Positions 36,801-51,800 of a stretch of 64,000 nt of DNA are shown in pieces. The position numbers and the translations under genes were made by a program. The DNA is from Kryptolebias marmoratus (lineage: Eukaryota; Chordata; Actinopteri; Cyprinodontiformes; Rivulidae). Below the pieces are notes generated by a model. It did no database searches. It was not told the DNA's origin and saw only the letters and a list, made by a program, of their open reading frames with translations. Positions within the stretch are counted from its first letter, which is position 1. Every line of letters begins with the position of its first letter. The stretch covers positions 4,671,191 to 4,735,190 of the forward strand of contig NC_051435.1 in assembly GCF_001649575.2 (NCBI RefSeq), written 5' to 3'.

Positions 36801-39800
36801 TTGAAAATTTGACTAAAATTGCATCTGATAGACACCTCAGCCTTTAAAAGAAATATTATAAGAAGAAGGAGCTCAGCCCTCCATGTTAAAGCTGGCTGTT
36901 ATTCTCTGCAGAGACATAAGACGAGATCAACATTCTTCTCAGTACCTGCACCACGTTTATTTCTTTGGATACAAAGGTTTCTGGCAATCCTTGATATTAT
37001 TTGTTTTTTTGTTTTTTTTTTACGTAAAAATGCCACAAATTCAAAAGTGAAAGTTTCTGCTTTTGTTAAGTTGTAAGTTTGGACAAAGCAATCGTCTTGA
37101 AGTCTCGCTTTAGCTGCTATGAAGCTCTTTGTTTAAACATGATGAAATAAAGCTTGAACTGATTTAGCCATCATGCTAATATTGTTTGTGTAGCAGCTGC
37201 TGTGTATCGTGTCGAACTGTGATGGAAATGTAAGGATTTGTTGTGTTGGTTTGGCTGTTCCGTCTCTCTCCTATCTGTTTGTTTTTGTTTGTTTGTTTGT
37301 CTGGAAAAGTGCTCCTTGTTTGCTTAAAAGTAGGTGTGGACGTTGTCATGTGCGTGAAAGTGGTTGAGCTCGAATTCATGTGCGTCACCAAGTGTCACCT
37401 CGAGCGCACAACAATATGTGAGAAAAACAAAGTGCAAAAGCTCCAAATCAGAAAGGGCTGTGGTGAGTGGGCGATGCTGTCCCTGTTCTCTGGGCACCAC
37501 TCTTCCCTACTCCAACCCACGCATCAAATACCGTTACTGTAGTCACTTTTGGTTGAAACTTTTTTTTTTACCATCCTCTTTTAAGCACACGTATTCTGCT
37601 TATACAATTTATTCTGGACTCAGTCTGTTTTTCTGCTTGAATTTTCTGTAAAAAAAAAAGCTCTTCCACCGTCAGAGAACCTTTGAATTGGATTAAGGAG
37701 CTTTTACAGACAAAGTGGTGTAAAAGATGGAGCTTTTTAACAGTAAAATATAATATAATATTGTGCACTTTCTAGGTTTTTGGAAAGTTTTTCTGGTTGA
37801 AGTTTTTTATTTACACAAGGTATATGCAAATGTGACTTTAGGCAGACATTACAGTTTAAATGAGTTTAAATATTGGTGTTAGTTGATGATGGGAAATGTG
37901 AAGAGATTTTCTCAGCTGGCATTAAATGGAGAAGTTTAAATGATGTGATGACTTCATAATGAGGCTCCTGTGGGGGGCTGCAGTAATGTTTTTATGTTCC
38001 TTCTCGTTGTATTTGATTGCTTTTTGGAGATGATTGCTGAGTGGGAAGTGTGGATAATTATCAAAAGCCTTGTGTTCAAGAGATAACACACATCTCCCTC
38101 TTCTCCAATAAAAAAAGAAGTATAATCTGCAGAAATGGTCCAGAGCCAGCGGTAGATTGTAGTTTTCTGCTTTACTGCAGCTTGTTCTCTCATTAACCTG
38201 ATATCGAACATGATCTCTGATTTGGTAACGTCTGGTAAAAATCAGACACAACAGCATGTTTACAGATTATTTTTCTCTTTACATTTGCTTCTTTTAAACA
38301 TATTCAAGTTAAACCTCCTTCACATGCATTTAACAGTGAATGGGGAATGTTATTAGAATACAAATTTGGTTCATCAGTATTTATATATTTGTCTTTTTTC
38401 CAGGATGTGGTCTGGGGATTGAACTCCTTGTTTACTGTAAGTTGATCTTACTTTTATATTGAACACTATAGCTTTCTTTGGAGAATATATTTCACATGAT
38501 GTTTTCCTTTGAGTGCCTAAATTTGTCTTTAATCCTGATTTTTAACTTTAAATCTACCACCAAATATTAAACACTAAACAGAAGGACCAATAAATGCCTT
38601 CATTTCACTAAGTGTGATTTCCTTAGTGGTAGAAAACTTCCATTACTCCAAAGTAAGGTATCTGGACAAGTACATGTATGCAAAAACAAAACGCTGCTCA
38701 TTGTGTGTAGATTGCAAACAATATTAGTCCAGACTCAGATATGTATAAACAAGGTTTGTGCTAATTCCTTTTTATAGCTGTAATGAGACCATAATGTTTC
38801 ACTTGGGGAAATCATCTTTCTTGTTATGAAGAACACTTTGATGTAATTGGGAGATTGAATCAAGAAAATCAGATTGCTCAACATGTGACGATGCAAGGCC
38901 AGTGTCTCATACAGCCGTTATATGTTTCTCAGTAAATATTAAGTAAATTGTAAGTTAAAGAGGTAAAACTAATAACAAACCATGATATGATAATGCATTT
39001 TGAAATAAATCCTAATAAAGCAAGAATTTAAATGCAAACATACAAACTACGCTTGAAACAAATGTCAAGTAAACAATAGAAAAATTGAATGCTGAATTTT
39101 CTACTAATTGTAAGCTTGTATATGCCTTCCATTGATGCTATTCTGATGATATTTGCTCTTATCTTGAGGACAGCGCTGTGTTTACAGCGATAATAGCGGC
39201 ATACATGGTCATGGCCTAAATCTCCCCACTTAATCACTAAATAACGTCTCAGGCCGTCCTCCTTTTATATCTCTAACAACACACTCGCCTCTCCCGTTGT
39301 TGTGTGGCATCTCTAAGGCAACTGTGTAATTAAACCGTTTTGTTTGTCGCAGTGACAGAAGCCAGGGTGACATTGCACACAGTAAATGGTGCTGAAGTGG
39401 GCTGGATTTCCCACAGCAGCTTTCCTTAATTAACAACATTTGACCCATAGATTGAAGAATAGAACTCTGAAAGTTTTCCTGTGAAATGACAGAGCATATG
39501 AGAGGCTCTGGGTATAAATAGTCAAGTATTTCTGCATTTTTCCGAGGTTGTTTTGTGTACTTTTACTTCTCCTTTTTATTACATTTCTCCTCCTTTGCAG
39601 GACCTGTTGAACTTCGATGATCCACTGAACATTGATGCAGCAGAACATCACCTGAGAGACAAGGTGAGGAACATTCACGAGGATTATAGTTTGATTTTTC
39701 TTTTCTTTTAATCATCAGATTTAGAGTAGCCACAAGCAGTGACTATAGACTTTGACATGCATATAATTCACTCATAAATCTTCTCCATTAGTGTCCCAGA

Positions 39801-42800
39801 AGTGCTTGTAGTTCAGCTAATCGTTTTAATATCCAGGCCACTTTGGATATCCTGCATGGAAATCTATTTGAACCACATTTTGTGCTGCAGCTTTCAGTAA
39901 TGCGCTGTGGGATCTTCTTGCTTTAGTAGGTGGAGTAATGTGGTAAAAGAGAGTGCTTTAGTCTGGTATAGTGGGCTGAAGCAGCCTTTCTGGGAGCGCA
40001 GCGCCTGTAACAGTGTACTCCAAAGCTGTAGTCACAGAAAAGGTATTCAGAAAGGTACTTAGTCATATACAGCTACTAAATTTAGTATCTCTACAGTAGA
40101 AGCCAGGATCCACAAATCAGCACATTAAAGCAGATCTCTGAATCTTACACCCTTCACTGCTACCACCTTAGTGGTGTTTTAGTGTATTCTGAGTTCTTCA
40201 AGTTGCACATTTTTCTGTTTAATTAAATTCTTTGCCTTCCACTCTGTCATGGTAACAATAAATTAGGTCATCGGGTGTCTTAATATTTATGTACATATGT
40301 ACTATTGCAGACTGTGCACACAAGAGTTTAAATTACAGTCCAAAAGATAACAGGCCTGAAGGTTTTTCTACTGTTTTTGCTTATAGAAAATAAAGACTTT
40401 TTTACTTCAGTCAGGTCTTACAAAGCACTTTACTGTGGGTTTTTCCACACATTCCTAAAGTACTTTCTGTGATATATTTACACTATATTTGTTGTTTTCT
40501 GTTTTTAATCATACACCAATAAATATGTCAGTGAGTGGAGGTGGAAGAGCGACATGTTACCCCAGGAGATGACCACCTCCCCACTGGGCTAAAACCACCT
40601 CCTTTCTGCAAACACTGAACATTAATACCAACGTCTTTTCTATTACACCGGCAGCTTGTTAACATGAGGAAGACCTGGTTCTTATCGGCTCACAAACTTA
40701 GCTTCAGAAGCCCAGCAGTCAGATTTAGGCTAAAATCAGATCATGTAGCATCAGAATAATCCAATTTTTACAACAGAAAGGTTGAAAAAGAAGACAAAAT
40801 AAGGCATCTTGACTGAAATAATGTGACGTATCTGTTGTGTCTGATGTGAGGGAAAGATTAGGTTATACAGATGAAAATAAGTTAAGTGATTCGTGATGTG
40901 CTTCTACAAGCTATTGTTGAGTTACTCCGTTTTTCATCACTACTTCTGCATTTGGCTTAGGTTTTGTTCAATAAATAATGACATAATTTAATATGTTGTG
41001 TTGATGTTTTATTATCCAAGGTTGTATTTAAGTTAATTTCAGACCTAATGTCTATGTTATTTATCAGTTCAGTAACTGCACTGATTACTCACAAGCATTA
41101 TTATTGCAAAGTGTTCAGTGTCATCTTTTACTTTCATATTAATCTCTCCGCATTTCTTAGTCATCACCTTTTTTTTTTAATCCATCCATGCTGCTGTGAA
41201 ATCATTACATTTTCCACACCATGAGAGCAAGGAGAAATGTTCATCCTGTTCACAATTCAATTATAAACTCCCAGGGCACCACAGGTTACTGGCATCACTG
41301 TAGCCGAACAGTTAATGACACTGGACGGTGGAGCAGCTTGTTCCAGCAGGAGGTTCAGAACGACTTCAGTGCAATCTGCACCGGAGCAGAGAGCATCTGA
41401 TCAGCCAGCAAACATGTGCTGCAGCGTCCCGCCCCACGCTGGGCAGTGTCACCACTTAACTTGGAATTTCATTGCTGTTCTCTACAATGTTGCTGCTAGA
41501 AAAGCTGCAATGATTGGACTGACACAAAGGAAATTTTATCCTGTTTTGGCAGGATGTGAAACCCTAAATTTTGGGCGTGAGTTTGTTGAATTTACATCTT
41601 CAGTATAAAAGCTAAAAACGTCTAAAACTGAAACATGAAAACAAACCTCTCTACTTGCGGCAAGCATTACGTAAATCTATTTTCAGTAACTTTTAGTTCT
41701 ACTTCACCGTTCTGTTGTACTTTTCTAAAGTCACAACAACTGAAAACACAAAGTTGTCCAAGCGTGACCCTCTCCCGCTGAGTCACAGCTTGCCATAATC
41801 AACTTCAGCAGTGAGTGGATGGAGGTGTGGGAGGGTGTGTGCAGCACACGGCCATGCTGGTTTATGTAGATGTGTTTGCTTGTGTGTGTTGAGGCTTTTA
41901 AAGTGGTGCTTCTCCCGTAGCTGCTCTCTGAATACATTAGCTGGTTAAAGTGGCTGAAAGGAAGCATTCTCATGGGATGAATATAGTGTGTAGTTTGTCG
42001 GTGATTGTAGATTTGTTCTGTTGTGCTTATTGTGAGTGCGAGGGAGTTTTTATGGACACACATTCAGGCATTTGTGGAACAAACACTTTAAAGATTACAA
42101 TAAATGTTTTTGAAAGAGAGTAGAAAAATGTACTACATTTCCATATTTTTTATTCTAAACAGTAACTGCATGAAGTGTTTTATTCTTTCTGAACAATGAA
42201 TCATGCAGTATAATATATAATCTTTGAAACAATCACACCCTTTGACATTTGAAGTCCTTAGCAGAGATTCTGTAAATACTAATTACCTCCTTTTTTTAGC
42301 TGAAGTTGTGATGTAAGCAGTGTATTATCAGTGTATGACTTTTTGGAGCAGTTATGGCTCAACAGCAAAACATTTCTTCCTCCTTTTTGAGTTTCAGTCC
42401 CCAGATGACAGCCCTGCAGCAGCCTACCAACCTTTGTTTACGAATAGTGGGGGGTTTAGAAAAAAAAAATGTGACAAATGGGTAAATATACGATGGATAT
42501 GCTTGTATATATAGTCTGCACTGCACCATGAAATAAATAAACTATACCAAGAACAAGGATCTATTGAAAAGTCAACTGCAGGAAACAAGAAATTGCCACA
42601 GTTACTATTTATTCCTTATTTCCTCTGCGCTCTAAAATCTCCCACGAGCTCCTGTACCTTTTGTTTATGTTTTTTTTTTCTACACGTACATCAGCGAGGA
42701 GAGTTTTTACATTCACCGTCTCCTGTACCGAATTCCCTGTGGTTTTCCTTCAGCTGCGCTCTCTGTCTGAATCTAAACAAGTCCACAGAAGCTTAATTGC

Positions 42801-45800
42801 CCGTACGCTGCTGCACTCACCCAAACTCACAGGAGGGAAAGTACCTTCACCAAGACAGCCCTGCGGAGCAGTCTGCATTTTCTGTTGGCATGAAAATATC
42901 TTTTTTTATAGTTACCTACTCTTTGCATCGCAAGTGGGCACCAAACAGCGTCAGCGTCAGCTCAGGAGTTACTGCGTGTTTGTGAATGCCTTATTTTTTG
43001 ATCAGTTGACATACTTGTAGGTAAAATATATATATAAACACAAAACCTTTTAACTTTTTACTTAACTGATGTTGTCAGTACAGTGATTTTAGCCCTCATT
43101 GCTACGTAAACATATACTTTATATCATTAATCAAATGCTGATGCTTTTAACAACTGAACGACTGAGAAGCAGATGGTTCAGAAGTATCATACTCCCGTAT
43201 GCAAAGTACTGCTGCATACATAACAAGGGCTGTGAGAACCTAATGTCGTATACCATGATGCCATTTTAACCATCTGTTTACTTTCTAAAGTCACAGAATG
43301 ACACCTTGGAGAGTCTAGTTCATATACACCACAGTCCCCCTCTGCATGATGAACTGTGTGAAACTCCACTAATTGCATTGATCATTTGATGAGACCACCT
43401 GCCTTTGTGTCTCTGAGGCCCACCCCACTACTTTCCTCAGGTATCTCTAGTGGCTTAGCCTCATTGGTCAATAGTCATTCATGTCAAGCACACACACACA
43501 CACACACTCCACTTACAGCATCCTGACTGGAGCTCAGTTCTCCGTATCAACTTTCTGTCTACAAACAGTGATCGCTGTGGTGCTGTAGGCTCTCATTAGA
43601 GCAGACCAAGGCCATTCTTGTTGTTCTTAGTGTGTAAACAAAAACAGTGCACATTGATTACAAATCCAGTCTTTTTTAACATTACAACACTTTGTAACAC
43701 AAAGATTTTTTTAGTATCTAGTCAAGCTTCGGTAAATTGTTTTAAAATATACAAACGGCTTGTATTCAAGGAGCGAGATGATGAGGATAGACTAAAATGA
43801 GAGCTGATGCATTATTGGTGTCTGAACCTTTCAGTATTATAGTTGTTTTTAACCTTTTTATTAATCTTTTTTTGTTACAGCAGGAATTCAGTTATGTTCT
43901 GAGATGCTTAGGTGTATTAATGATGTTAAGGATGGTTGTCACTTCATAGGTCAGGGATCAGCTCTATGGGTTTTAAGGTCACAATGTTGTTTTCAGGGCT
44001 AATTTTAGTCCTTTCTGCTGCTTTCAGCTAATTTCAGCTTTTGTTCTTTTACCTTATCCAAATCGTCTCTATAAATCAGCTTTTAGGTTTCACTTTCTTC
44101 TTCTTCATTAAGCTTCAAAAATCTTTCAACTACTAATGAATAAAACTTCAGCTGTTCAGATTCAACTCAACAATTCAGCACTTCTTCAGCAGCTTTCAGC
44201 AAAAAGCATTCACACTGCCTTTTGGAAATGTAACTTCTCCAGTTATATTTGTTGTTAGACAAAACATTTTTAATGAAATCATAGATACAGGCCGTGAACT
44301 GACTGTGACAAAAACATTTACAGTATTTTGAAAAGCAAACTAAAACATTTCATATCAGAGCAGAATGAAGATGTAGGAGAGATGAGTCTTTCTCTACTGT
44401 GAATGGTATCATCCAGGTGGAATTAAAGTCAACTGTTTAGGTTTATTCAGTAGTTTTTTAATGTTACGGCTGATCACCTCATTTCACGTAGTGTCAGTTT
44501 TTTAAAGTTGCATCTAGAAGAAAGTAAACAGCAACAATAAACACGCTGCTGATTTTTGTAGCAAAAATTATACTTTCTTCATTTTGAAAGGAATAGATGA
44601 CATCTGGCAAACGTCAAATTTGTTAAACCAGCAGGCATCACTGAGAAAAAGTCTGGTCCCGTAGGAGTGCCAGGCTCTGTCAGTGTGGGGAAAAGATACA
44701 CCTATTGAGATTTGACAGGATTGGGCGTAAACAGTCTGATTTCCTGCTGCGGCACGACAACTCTCACTCCATCTGCTGTATTCCACTCAATGCAAACATT
44801 TGCCAAAACGTGTTTGGATAGTTGAACAGCCTTAGGTCCAAGTAGATTTCAGTTCTTATCTTCCTGACCTAAATCCTCCCGTTCTGCACCTTTTTCACTC
44901 TTTGGGCTTGACTGCTGTATTTAGCTGAATGTAGAGGTGCAGAGGTGGACTAAATGCTGGCAGAAGCATAATGTTAGTATACTTCAGTAAAGAAAAGGAT
45001 TGAAAAATAGCAAACAAATTTTAAAGGGACTTCTGGTTTCTATTTCCTATTTTTATTGCTGTACCAATTGCAGTCATGTGTGACTATTTGCTTCATTTTT
45101 TTCTTTCTCTCTAATAAACTATTGTGCAATGTGGCATTAAGAAAACAGAGCAGCATGTTTGATTTCTGTATCCAGCAGCTTGTTAGCTTTAATTGTATCA
45201 GGCGTAGATAATTAGAGCTGCTTTATTTCTTTTGATTTTATGTGTTATTTATACACAGATGTAAAAATTATAAATCTGTTTACACAAAGTAATCTGACCA
45301 CTTCTTTACTAAAGTCACCACTCAACACTGGTAGTAGCTGGAATAAATGAAAGTAACATTTCTTGAAGACATGCATATAGCCTGCTGCCTTTCATGTGAA
45401 CGTTTTCAGCAGATATCTCGTTGTATGTTGTGGTAGTAGCTGAGAGTCACCCCCAACAAGTTTTACTTCAATATCTGTAAAACTGACTGTGTCTAAGCCC
45501 TTTGTGTTTGCTCAGGGTTGATCAGCTGTGGTTGCCATCTTGAATTGGGAAGTTAATCAAAAGCTAATCAGTTGTAGATGTGCATCCAGTGATTACTTTC
45601 TAATTTTCATTCAAACCATTTTTAATACAGTTTATTTATATTGCACCGATTCACAACAAATGTTGTCTCAGGGCACTGACCTCCATTAAAATCTGCCCTC
45701 TGGTTCATGTCATATTTTGCTAACAGACAAACAAGCAAAAACACACAAGCACAGTCAAATACTTCTCAGTACAGAGTTTACTGCAGTGTTGGCAGTCTGT

Positions 45801-48800
45801 TAACCTTAGACAGCCTGTGGCTTATCTTATTTTATTTTTTTTAATGTTTTTTAACATTTTTTGAAGCAACCAGTTGTATCCATAGAGTCTAATTTGCCTC
45901 CCAGTGATGTCAGTCCATATTTAAGTACCTGTACAGATCACTGGAGGAGAAGAGTCTTAATTGCCTTCTGTTAGTGAAAAAGTGCCAAAAAAAAAAAAAA
46001 AAAAGCTTATAAAGTTTTTAATCAATTCCTTTGTTTACTTGGAGTATTCGGTCCAATAAATGTCAAAGTAATTTGCAGCCTCAGCCAGTTTTCTACTGCA
46101 AGAGAGAAACTGGGAACAAAGCAAAGATGAATGTATTGTCTATGTGATGACATTAATGGGCTTGTTTCCCTGATCCTTTTCTTAATCACATTTGTTTGAA
46201 ATCTTAATTAGCTAATGTCTTTCAGAGATATTTGTTTTAACCGGCTGAGAAATGTTTTTGCTTGAATATTCTAATCATTGTTGGGCATCCTAATGGAGCA
46301 CTCAAACACAGTTTCTGAGTGCCTTGTCATTTTGATGGCTTATCTCATGAGCTTTATGTGAGAAGGCCCAATTATGTCAAGAGCTTCAGCTTTGACATTT
46401 TCGCTTTCTCTCTGGTGGTGTCAGCGCATCTTGCCAACTATTTCAGAGGAGGAAAGTAAAGGTTGCCTAATGTCATACTTTGTTTTTGAGAAAAAACAAA
46501 ATTAAAAAGCAATACACAAAGGTTTACAGAAGCTGAGTTGATGAATTGTTGCAGACAGACAGCCTGGTGGGTCAACACCTTCTACTATAAATGGCAGTTC
46601 CACTAAGGCAGACAAAGTTTGTGCACAATTGTCTTTTCCCCCCAAACATGGTGTTAGTATGTGAACTTTAAATAGTCTAATTAGAAGCTTTAGATATACA
46701 TTTACAAAGGTTTCTAAGGGTAGAATGTTGTAGAAATTTGTAGATGCATTGTTTTCAAGAGTAGCTGTATCTTTACTTATTAAGCCAGTGACTTTTATTC
46801 ATGTAGTGAGGCTGAACTGGAAAAGGTTCATCAGAACTTCTGATTTTTAGATCATTTAAGCATTTTACATCCAGTCGTATGTCCCTTAGTAACAAACTAA
46901 AATAGCTGATTGACTGAGACGCTGATTCTCCACCAAAGCCCTGTCACGCTGCTCTCAGTGCTGCACTTTCACCATTAAAATATGTGGTCTATAGAGGAAT
47001 GATCTCTCAGCTGAAGGACGACAAATCCACCGTCCCTCTGTGGATAGATCCTCAAACGGCTGTCAGAGCAGCTGGAGTTTTTGTCCCTGGCAAGCTTTCA
47101 ATTTTTACTGTTTCCTGACAAGCACACCATGCCTTAAAAAAAAACTGTATGTTGTTGTTTTTCCCCTCTCCTTCGTGTTTTTACTCACGTTCTCAGTTTC
47201 TCACTTGTACCCCAGTGACCACACAGAAGCCTTAGCAGCGACTGCCTGCGTGACTAACTGACCGCTGGAAGCGACACAGAAATCAGTACATTCACGTCAG
47301 CGCTGCAGAGTTGGATGTGAAATTTTGTGTTTGGGAAAACAGCCCTGAACAGGGACACAGCAGCGATTAACGGTCTGGACCCCTGGGGTGATGGATGAGT
47401 AAATGTAGATAATGAGAACGAAACATGAATAGACGAGGGAGGTTTGGGAAGGGGTCATGATCTGATGGTGCAAATTACTGAAGCAGAGTGTGATATCTTT
47501 ACAAAATTCATACAGTTTAGTGCTGGGGTACAAAGATGAATTCATTTAGTCACAAGTAAATGGTAATTTGGTAATGTTGTGTTTTCTTTGCATCTTTTTA
47601 GAGTTCCCTGCTAAACTTCTTTAATTTTTTCTTCTTTTTTCACGCTGGTTTGGATGCTGCACTGCATCAGTGATTCCTTCTTGTTATTTTGCAATTTTTT
47701 ACCATCTGTTATGATGAGTTACCAAGTCGAGTTGCTTACAGGCAGTAGCAGCTCATTGAGCTTCCTGAAACCCAAATAATTCCTAGAATAAAACTTAAAA
47801 TCTCTGACAAGCAAAAAAAAAAGAAAAGAAAGTAGAAAATCATAACCAAACAGAGCATTCTCAGTTTCAACATATTTTTTTTTTAAATTGTTTTTAAAAA
47901 ATTGGACGTTCTGGGCAAAATAAATGGATGGCATTACCACTTTGGAGGATATTCCTGCTTTGCTGACAAAGTGGTAGTATTAGAAAAGCAATATAGGTTT
48001 TTGGGACTTTGCTGAGTAGCATATTTTGTTCTCACAGTGCCTCTGCAGACACAAACTGCAGACAGAGCAGGAAGAGTAAAAGAAGAGGAATTGCTTTGCC
48101 GGTTAACAACAGATGGTTTAATCCTGAAGACGTTCCTGTGATGAAGGGTCTCTGTACTCCAACAGAAAACTGTTAGCTAGGAGTTGCCGTTGGCGTTCAT
48201 AATTCAGAGAATTGTCTGACTGAATTCAGAGTATTTGTGACCAGCAACCAGTGTGGCGTCCTTTGTGTGTCCAGTTTTGTCCAGAAATGATGGCCTGAAT
48301 TTATGTACCAATTTTTTGTGAAACTGTGTAAATGTGATGAGTCCTAACATCACTGCTTTGTTTTTACGATCGAAGCTTCTCATTTACTTCCAGACCCACT
48401 CAATCACAGCAGCTGCAGCAGAGCTCTTTCTTTCCACTGCATCTTGAACAGAACATAAGGAGCCACATTTCTTTATGTATTTTTATTTAATTAGAAGCAA
48501 TTCATTTAGTATGCACAGAAAAACATATTGCAGGGCTCATAAGTGAAATTGGCTGTGTAATGGCCTATGAGCTGGAAGCAATAGCTTTAGTGTGTGTTTT
48601 TTTTTCACATTAGAAGGTCAGAAACTAAGAGCAGCTGAAAATTCCCAAGATCCCCTGCAAAACATGCCAATTTTGCTTAGGTAAAAAAAAAAAAACCCTG
48701 AAAGTTCACTTTTCTTGTAATGTAGAGACTCATTAAGTCTGAAAGAACAAAGCGATCTTAAACTAAAGTTAAATGTCAGATTTCACCCTACCATCATTGA

Positions 48801-51800
48801 CATTTTAACTGCAAGAAGCTTTCAAAGGAACCCGGGACTTTGGGTGGCCATTCCAGTCAGCTGGGGAGAGAGGGAACCGCTCAAACTGCAGCAGTCGTCA
48901 CATCCTCAGAAACGAATCAAAGCACCCACAGTCCTTTAGAAGTGTGCGAGAGGAACAGGCCTTTAGTGTGTGAGGTTATTGTGTTATCATGGTCATCACT
49001 GTCCGAGCAACGTTTACGACATTCAGGTGATTCTGCTCATAGTTCACCTTAAATTAACTGACCCTACTGTTAATATATAAGTAAGTAAGCCCAAGTAACT
49101 TTTTGTATATGCTGTATAAAAGATTCCCCATTAACAAGAAGTTGTTGTAGTTTAAATTAACAATCCAAAATCTTCAGATCCAATCTGTCATTTCATCAGA
49201 TATTTGGCTGAAAGGACGCAGACACAAGCAAGTAAATCCAGTAAAGAAGCCATAAAATAAAACAAGCTGTTCTGTAGATGAGGTTCGGCAGCAAGATGTC
49301 AAAGTAAGACAAAGCGTAGTGTTCAGGTGAAGAGCTCGCTGGGGCCAAATGTAACTGGGAGATATGGGTCAAGAGAGCTACAAAAAAAGAGTTGACAGGA
49401 TAAATACATGCTACGTGGAGGAAATGATGACAAATATATCCAGAAGGAGCATGATCAAGTTCAAGGAAAGCGAGTTAGGAGGAGGAGATGGCCGACATGA
49501 CCAAAGGGAATCCGACTGTGGAAATCTGAGTCTTTGTCAAGATAAGAGACCAAAATGTTGTTTAGCTTCTATTCTGTCAAAAAGAATAAGTAAAATGGTT
49601 AGTACTTGAAGAAGCTTTCAATCAGTGGAGAATCTGAGACCTTAAAAACAGATTTTTAAAATATAAAACAACACAAAGTATTGTCTGCTTTTCTCATCAA
49701 AGTAGAAACAAAGTATATTGACATTATCAGTTTACATTTTTTAGTTAAGATGGCTCTTTTTTATTTTGTAGTTTGATATTTCAGCCCTTGATAACTTTAT
49801 TTTAGGGGTTTCAGAGGTTTTGTTTTTAGACTTTGAGCCTCTGCACAAACAAAGCCTGGAAAAAGACCCTTTTCCCCCTGGGATCATACTTGTTTAGTTC
49901 TCCTCAGTCCCTCATAATTATTTTATTTGATCTCATGGGCAGTTGAGCCAAGATTGCCAGTATGTGATATTTGAGTCATAAATTCAAATTAAGCAGGACA
50001 TTTTAGGTTTGATTCTGGGAAACTGGGACAAATGTAAAATGAACCCTCAAACATATTGCATGTCTGAAATATTTCAGCATAATCTTTTATATTTCAAATT
50101 ATCTACTTTTGGTGACAAATCCTTATTTGGAATTACTGGGGGGGGGGGACATAGAAAAAATGAAAAGATGACCAAAAAAAAAAACCTCAATAAAAATACA
50201 GAAATAGTCCCAACATCCAAGATGGAAAAACATTGAAGGCTGAAACAAAGCTTATAAATGCCCACCCGTCTCACCAATTACTTCTGCTATTTCTCATGAA
50301 AAAAAACAGAAGAAAAAATCCAAATAATCCTTTCTAAATACCCAGATAACAAGAACATCAGAAGCCATGATTCTGCTTTCTGTCTCACCTTGTTACATGT
50401 TTGCATCTTTGCAAAAATTGTAATTATTAAACACTAACAGCGCTGATTTTATTAAGTGTTTAAACTAACTTAATATTTTTAATTCCTATAATTCATCACT
50501 GTAACTATTCCACAAATTTACTAACTAAACCACTGTTTGACATTATCCCTTACTAAAAGCTTTTCAACATCAATTTTTCACCAAACTCATAAATGTTTTA
50601 TTTTCAAACATTTGGATTCCACAAGTAATAGTGGATGTTCTACTTTTACATAACTTAGACTGTTTTAAAAGACTACAAAGTCCTGAAATCTTAAAGTATT
50701 TTATTTGAATAAATGTGTTGGGAATTAAAAACTAATTTTCCATGTAATGTATCCCCCTCTCAAATTTGTGCTCTGAATCCCACCTGCTTGGTCTCAGAGA
50801 AGTATTACTGCCAGGCCAGCAAAGTAGGAATGCAGAAATTTCTTTTCCTTCATTGCGTAGTTGTCATGAGGAGGATGCATCTGTGTACAAATGACTAATT
50901 TGTGATGTTAGTATGAGTCACATCACCTCAGATTAGTCCGGCTCTTTGGCTGCATGATATGTTTATGGATATCCAGCAGCTTAAGCTTCAGAATGTGTAA
51001 AATATAGAGTTGCATTGACAGTCATAGGACGTGTCATTCCTGTAGGGGCTTTGTTGATGTTTATTTGTAGAATAGCTCGTCAGCTTCAGGAAAAATACAA
51101 CTGAAAGGAGGATATGTATATATTTTTTCATATATAGGAATAACAAGCCAAATCTATATGTATATATTTGATTAAATTCTGTGTAAATATGATTACAGTG
51201 ACTTGCAAAAGTATTCATTCATTTGGTAATCGTTCCATTTTGTTTTGATACAACCTGAAATTTAATAGGAATTTTATTTTTAATTAAAAGCAATTATTCT
51301 CCAGAAATACTTCAGATTAATGAAGTGTTCAGTCTGGGCTTTGACTGGACTAATCTAGAACATTTAACTGGTTCTCCTTCCACCAGTGGATGTAGCTTCA
51401 GCAGTGACTTCAGGGTCATTGTCCTGCAGGAAGGTGGACCTCCATCCCAGTCTCAAATCTCTAGAAGTTTGAGACTGAGACTACTTTCTCAGTCCCTGCT
51501 GATGGAAAAACATCCCCACAGCATGATCCTACCACCACCATGCTTCACTGCATGATGAAAGGTGGTAGGTTTGCCTCAGACATGGAGTTATGCTTGATGG
51601 CCTATAAGTTAAACATTGGTCTCATCTGACCTCAGCACCTTCTTCTACTTGTTTGGGGAAGAAATTCCAAACCGTCAACCTTTTTTCTTTAACCCGTGGC
51701 CTTTTCCTGCCACTCGTTCATGGAGTCCAGCTCTGTGCAGCTTATAATGTGGTCCTCTGGACGGATCCTTCTGTCTCTGCAGAGGAGCTGGCCAGTTCCA

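Noticed and set aside
51325..51555. 76-codon plus-strand open frame as a protein-coding gene
   Set aside because: It is the antisense of the conserved Tc1 transposase catalytic-domain region in the relic at 51196-52214.
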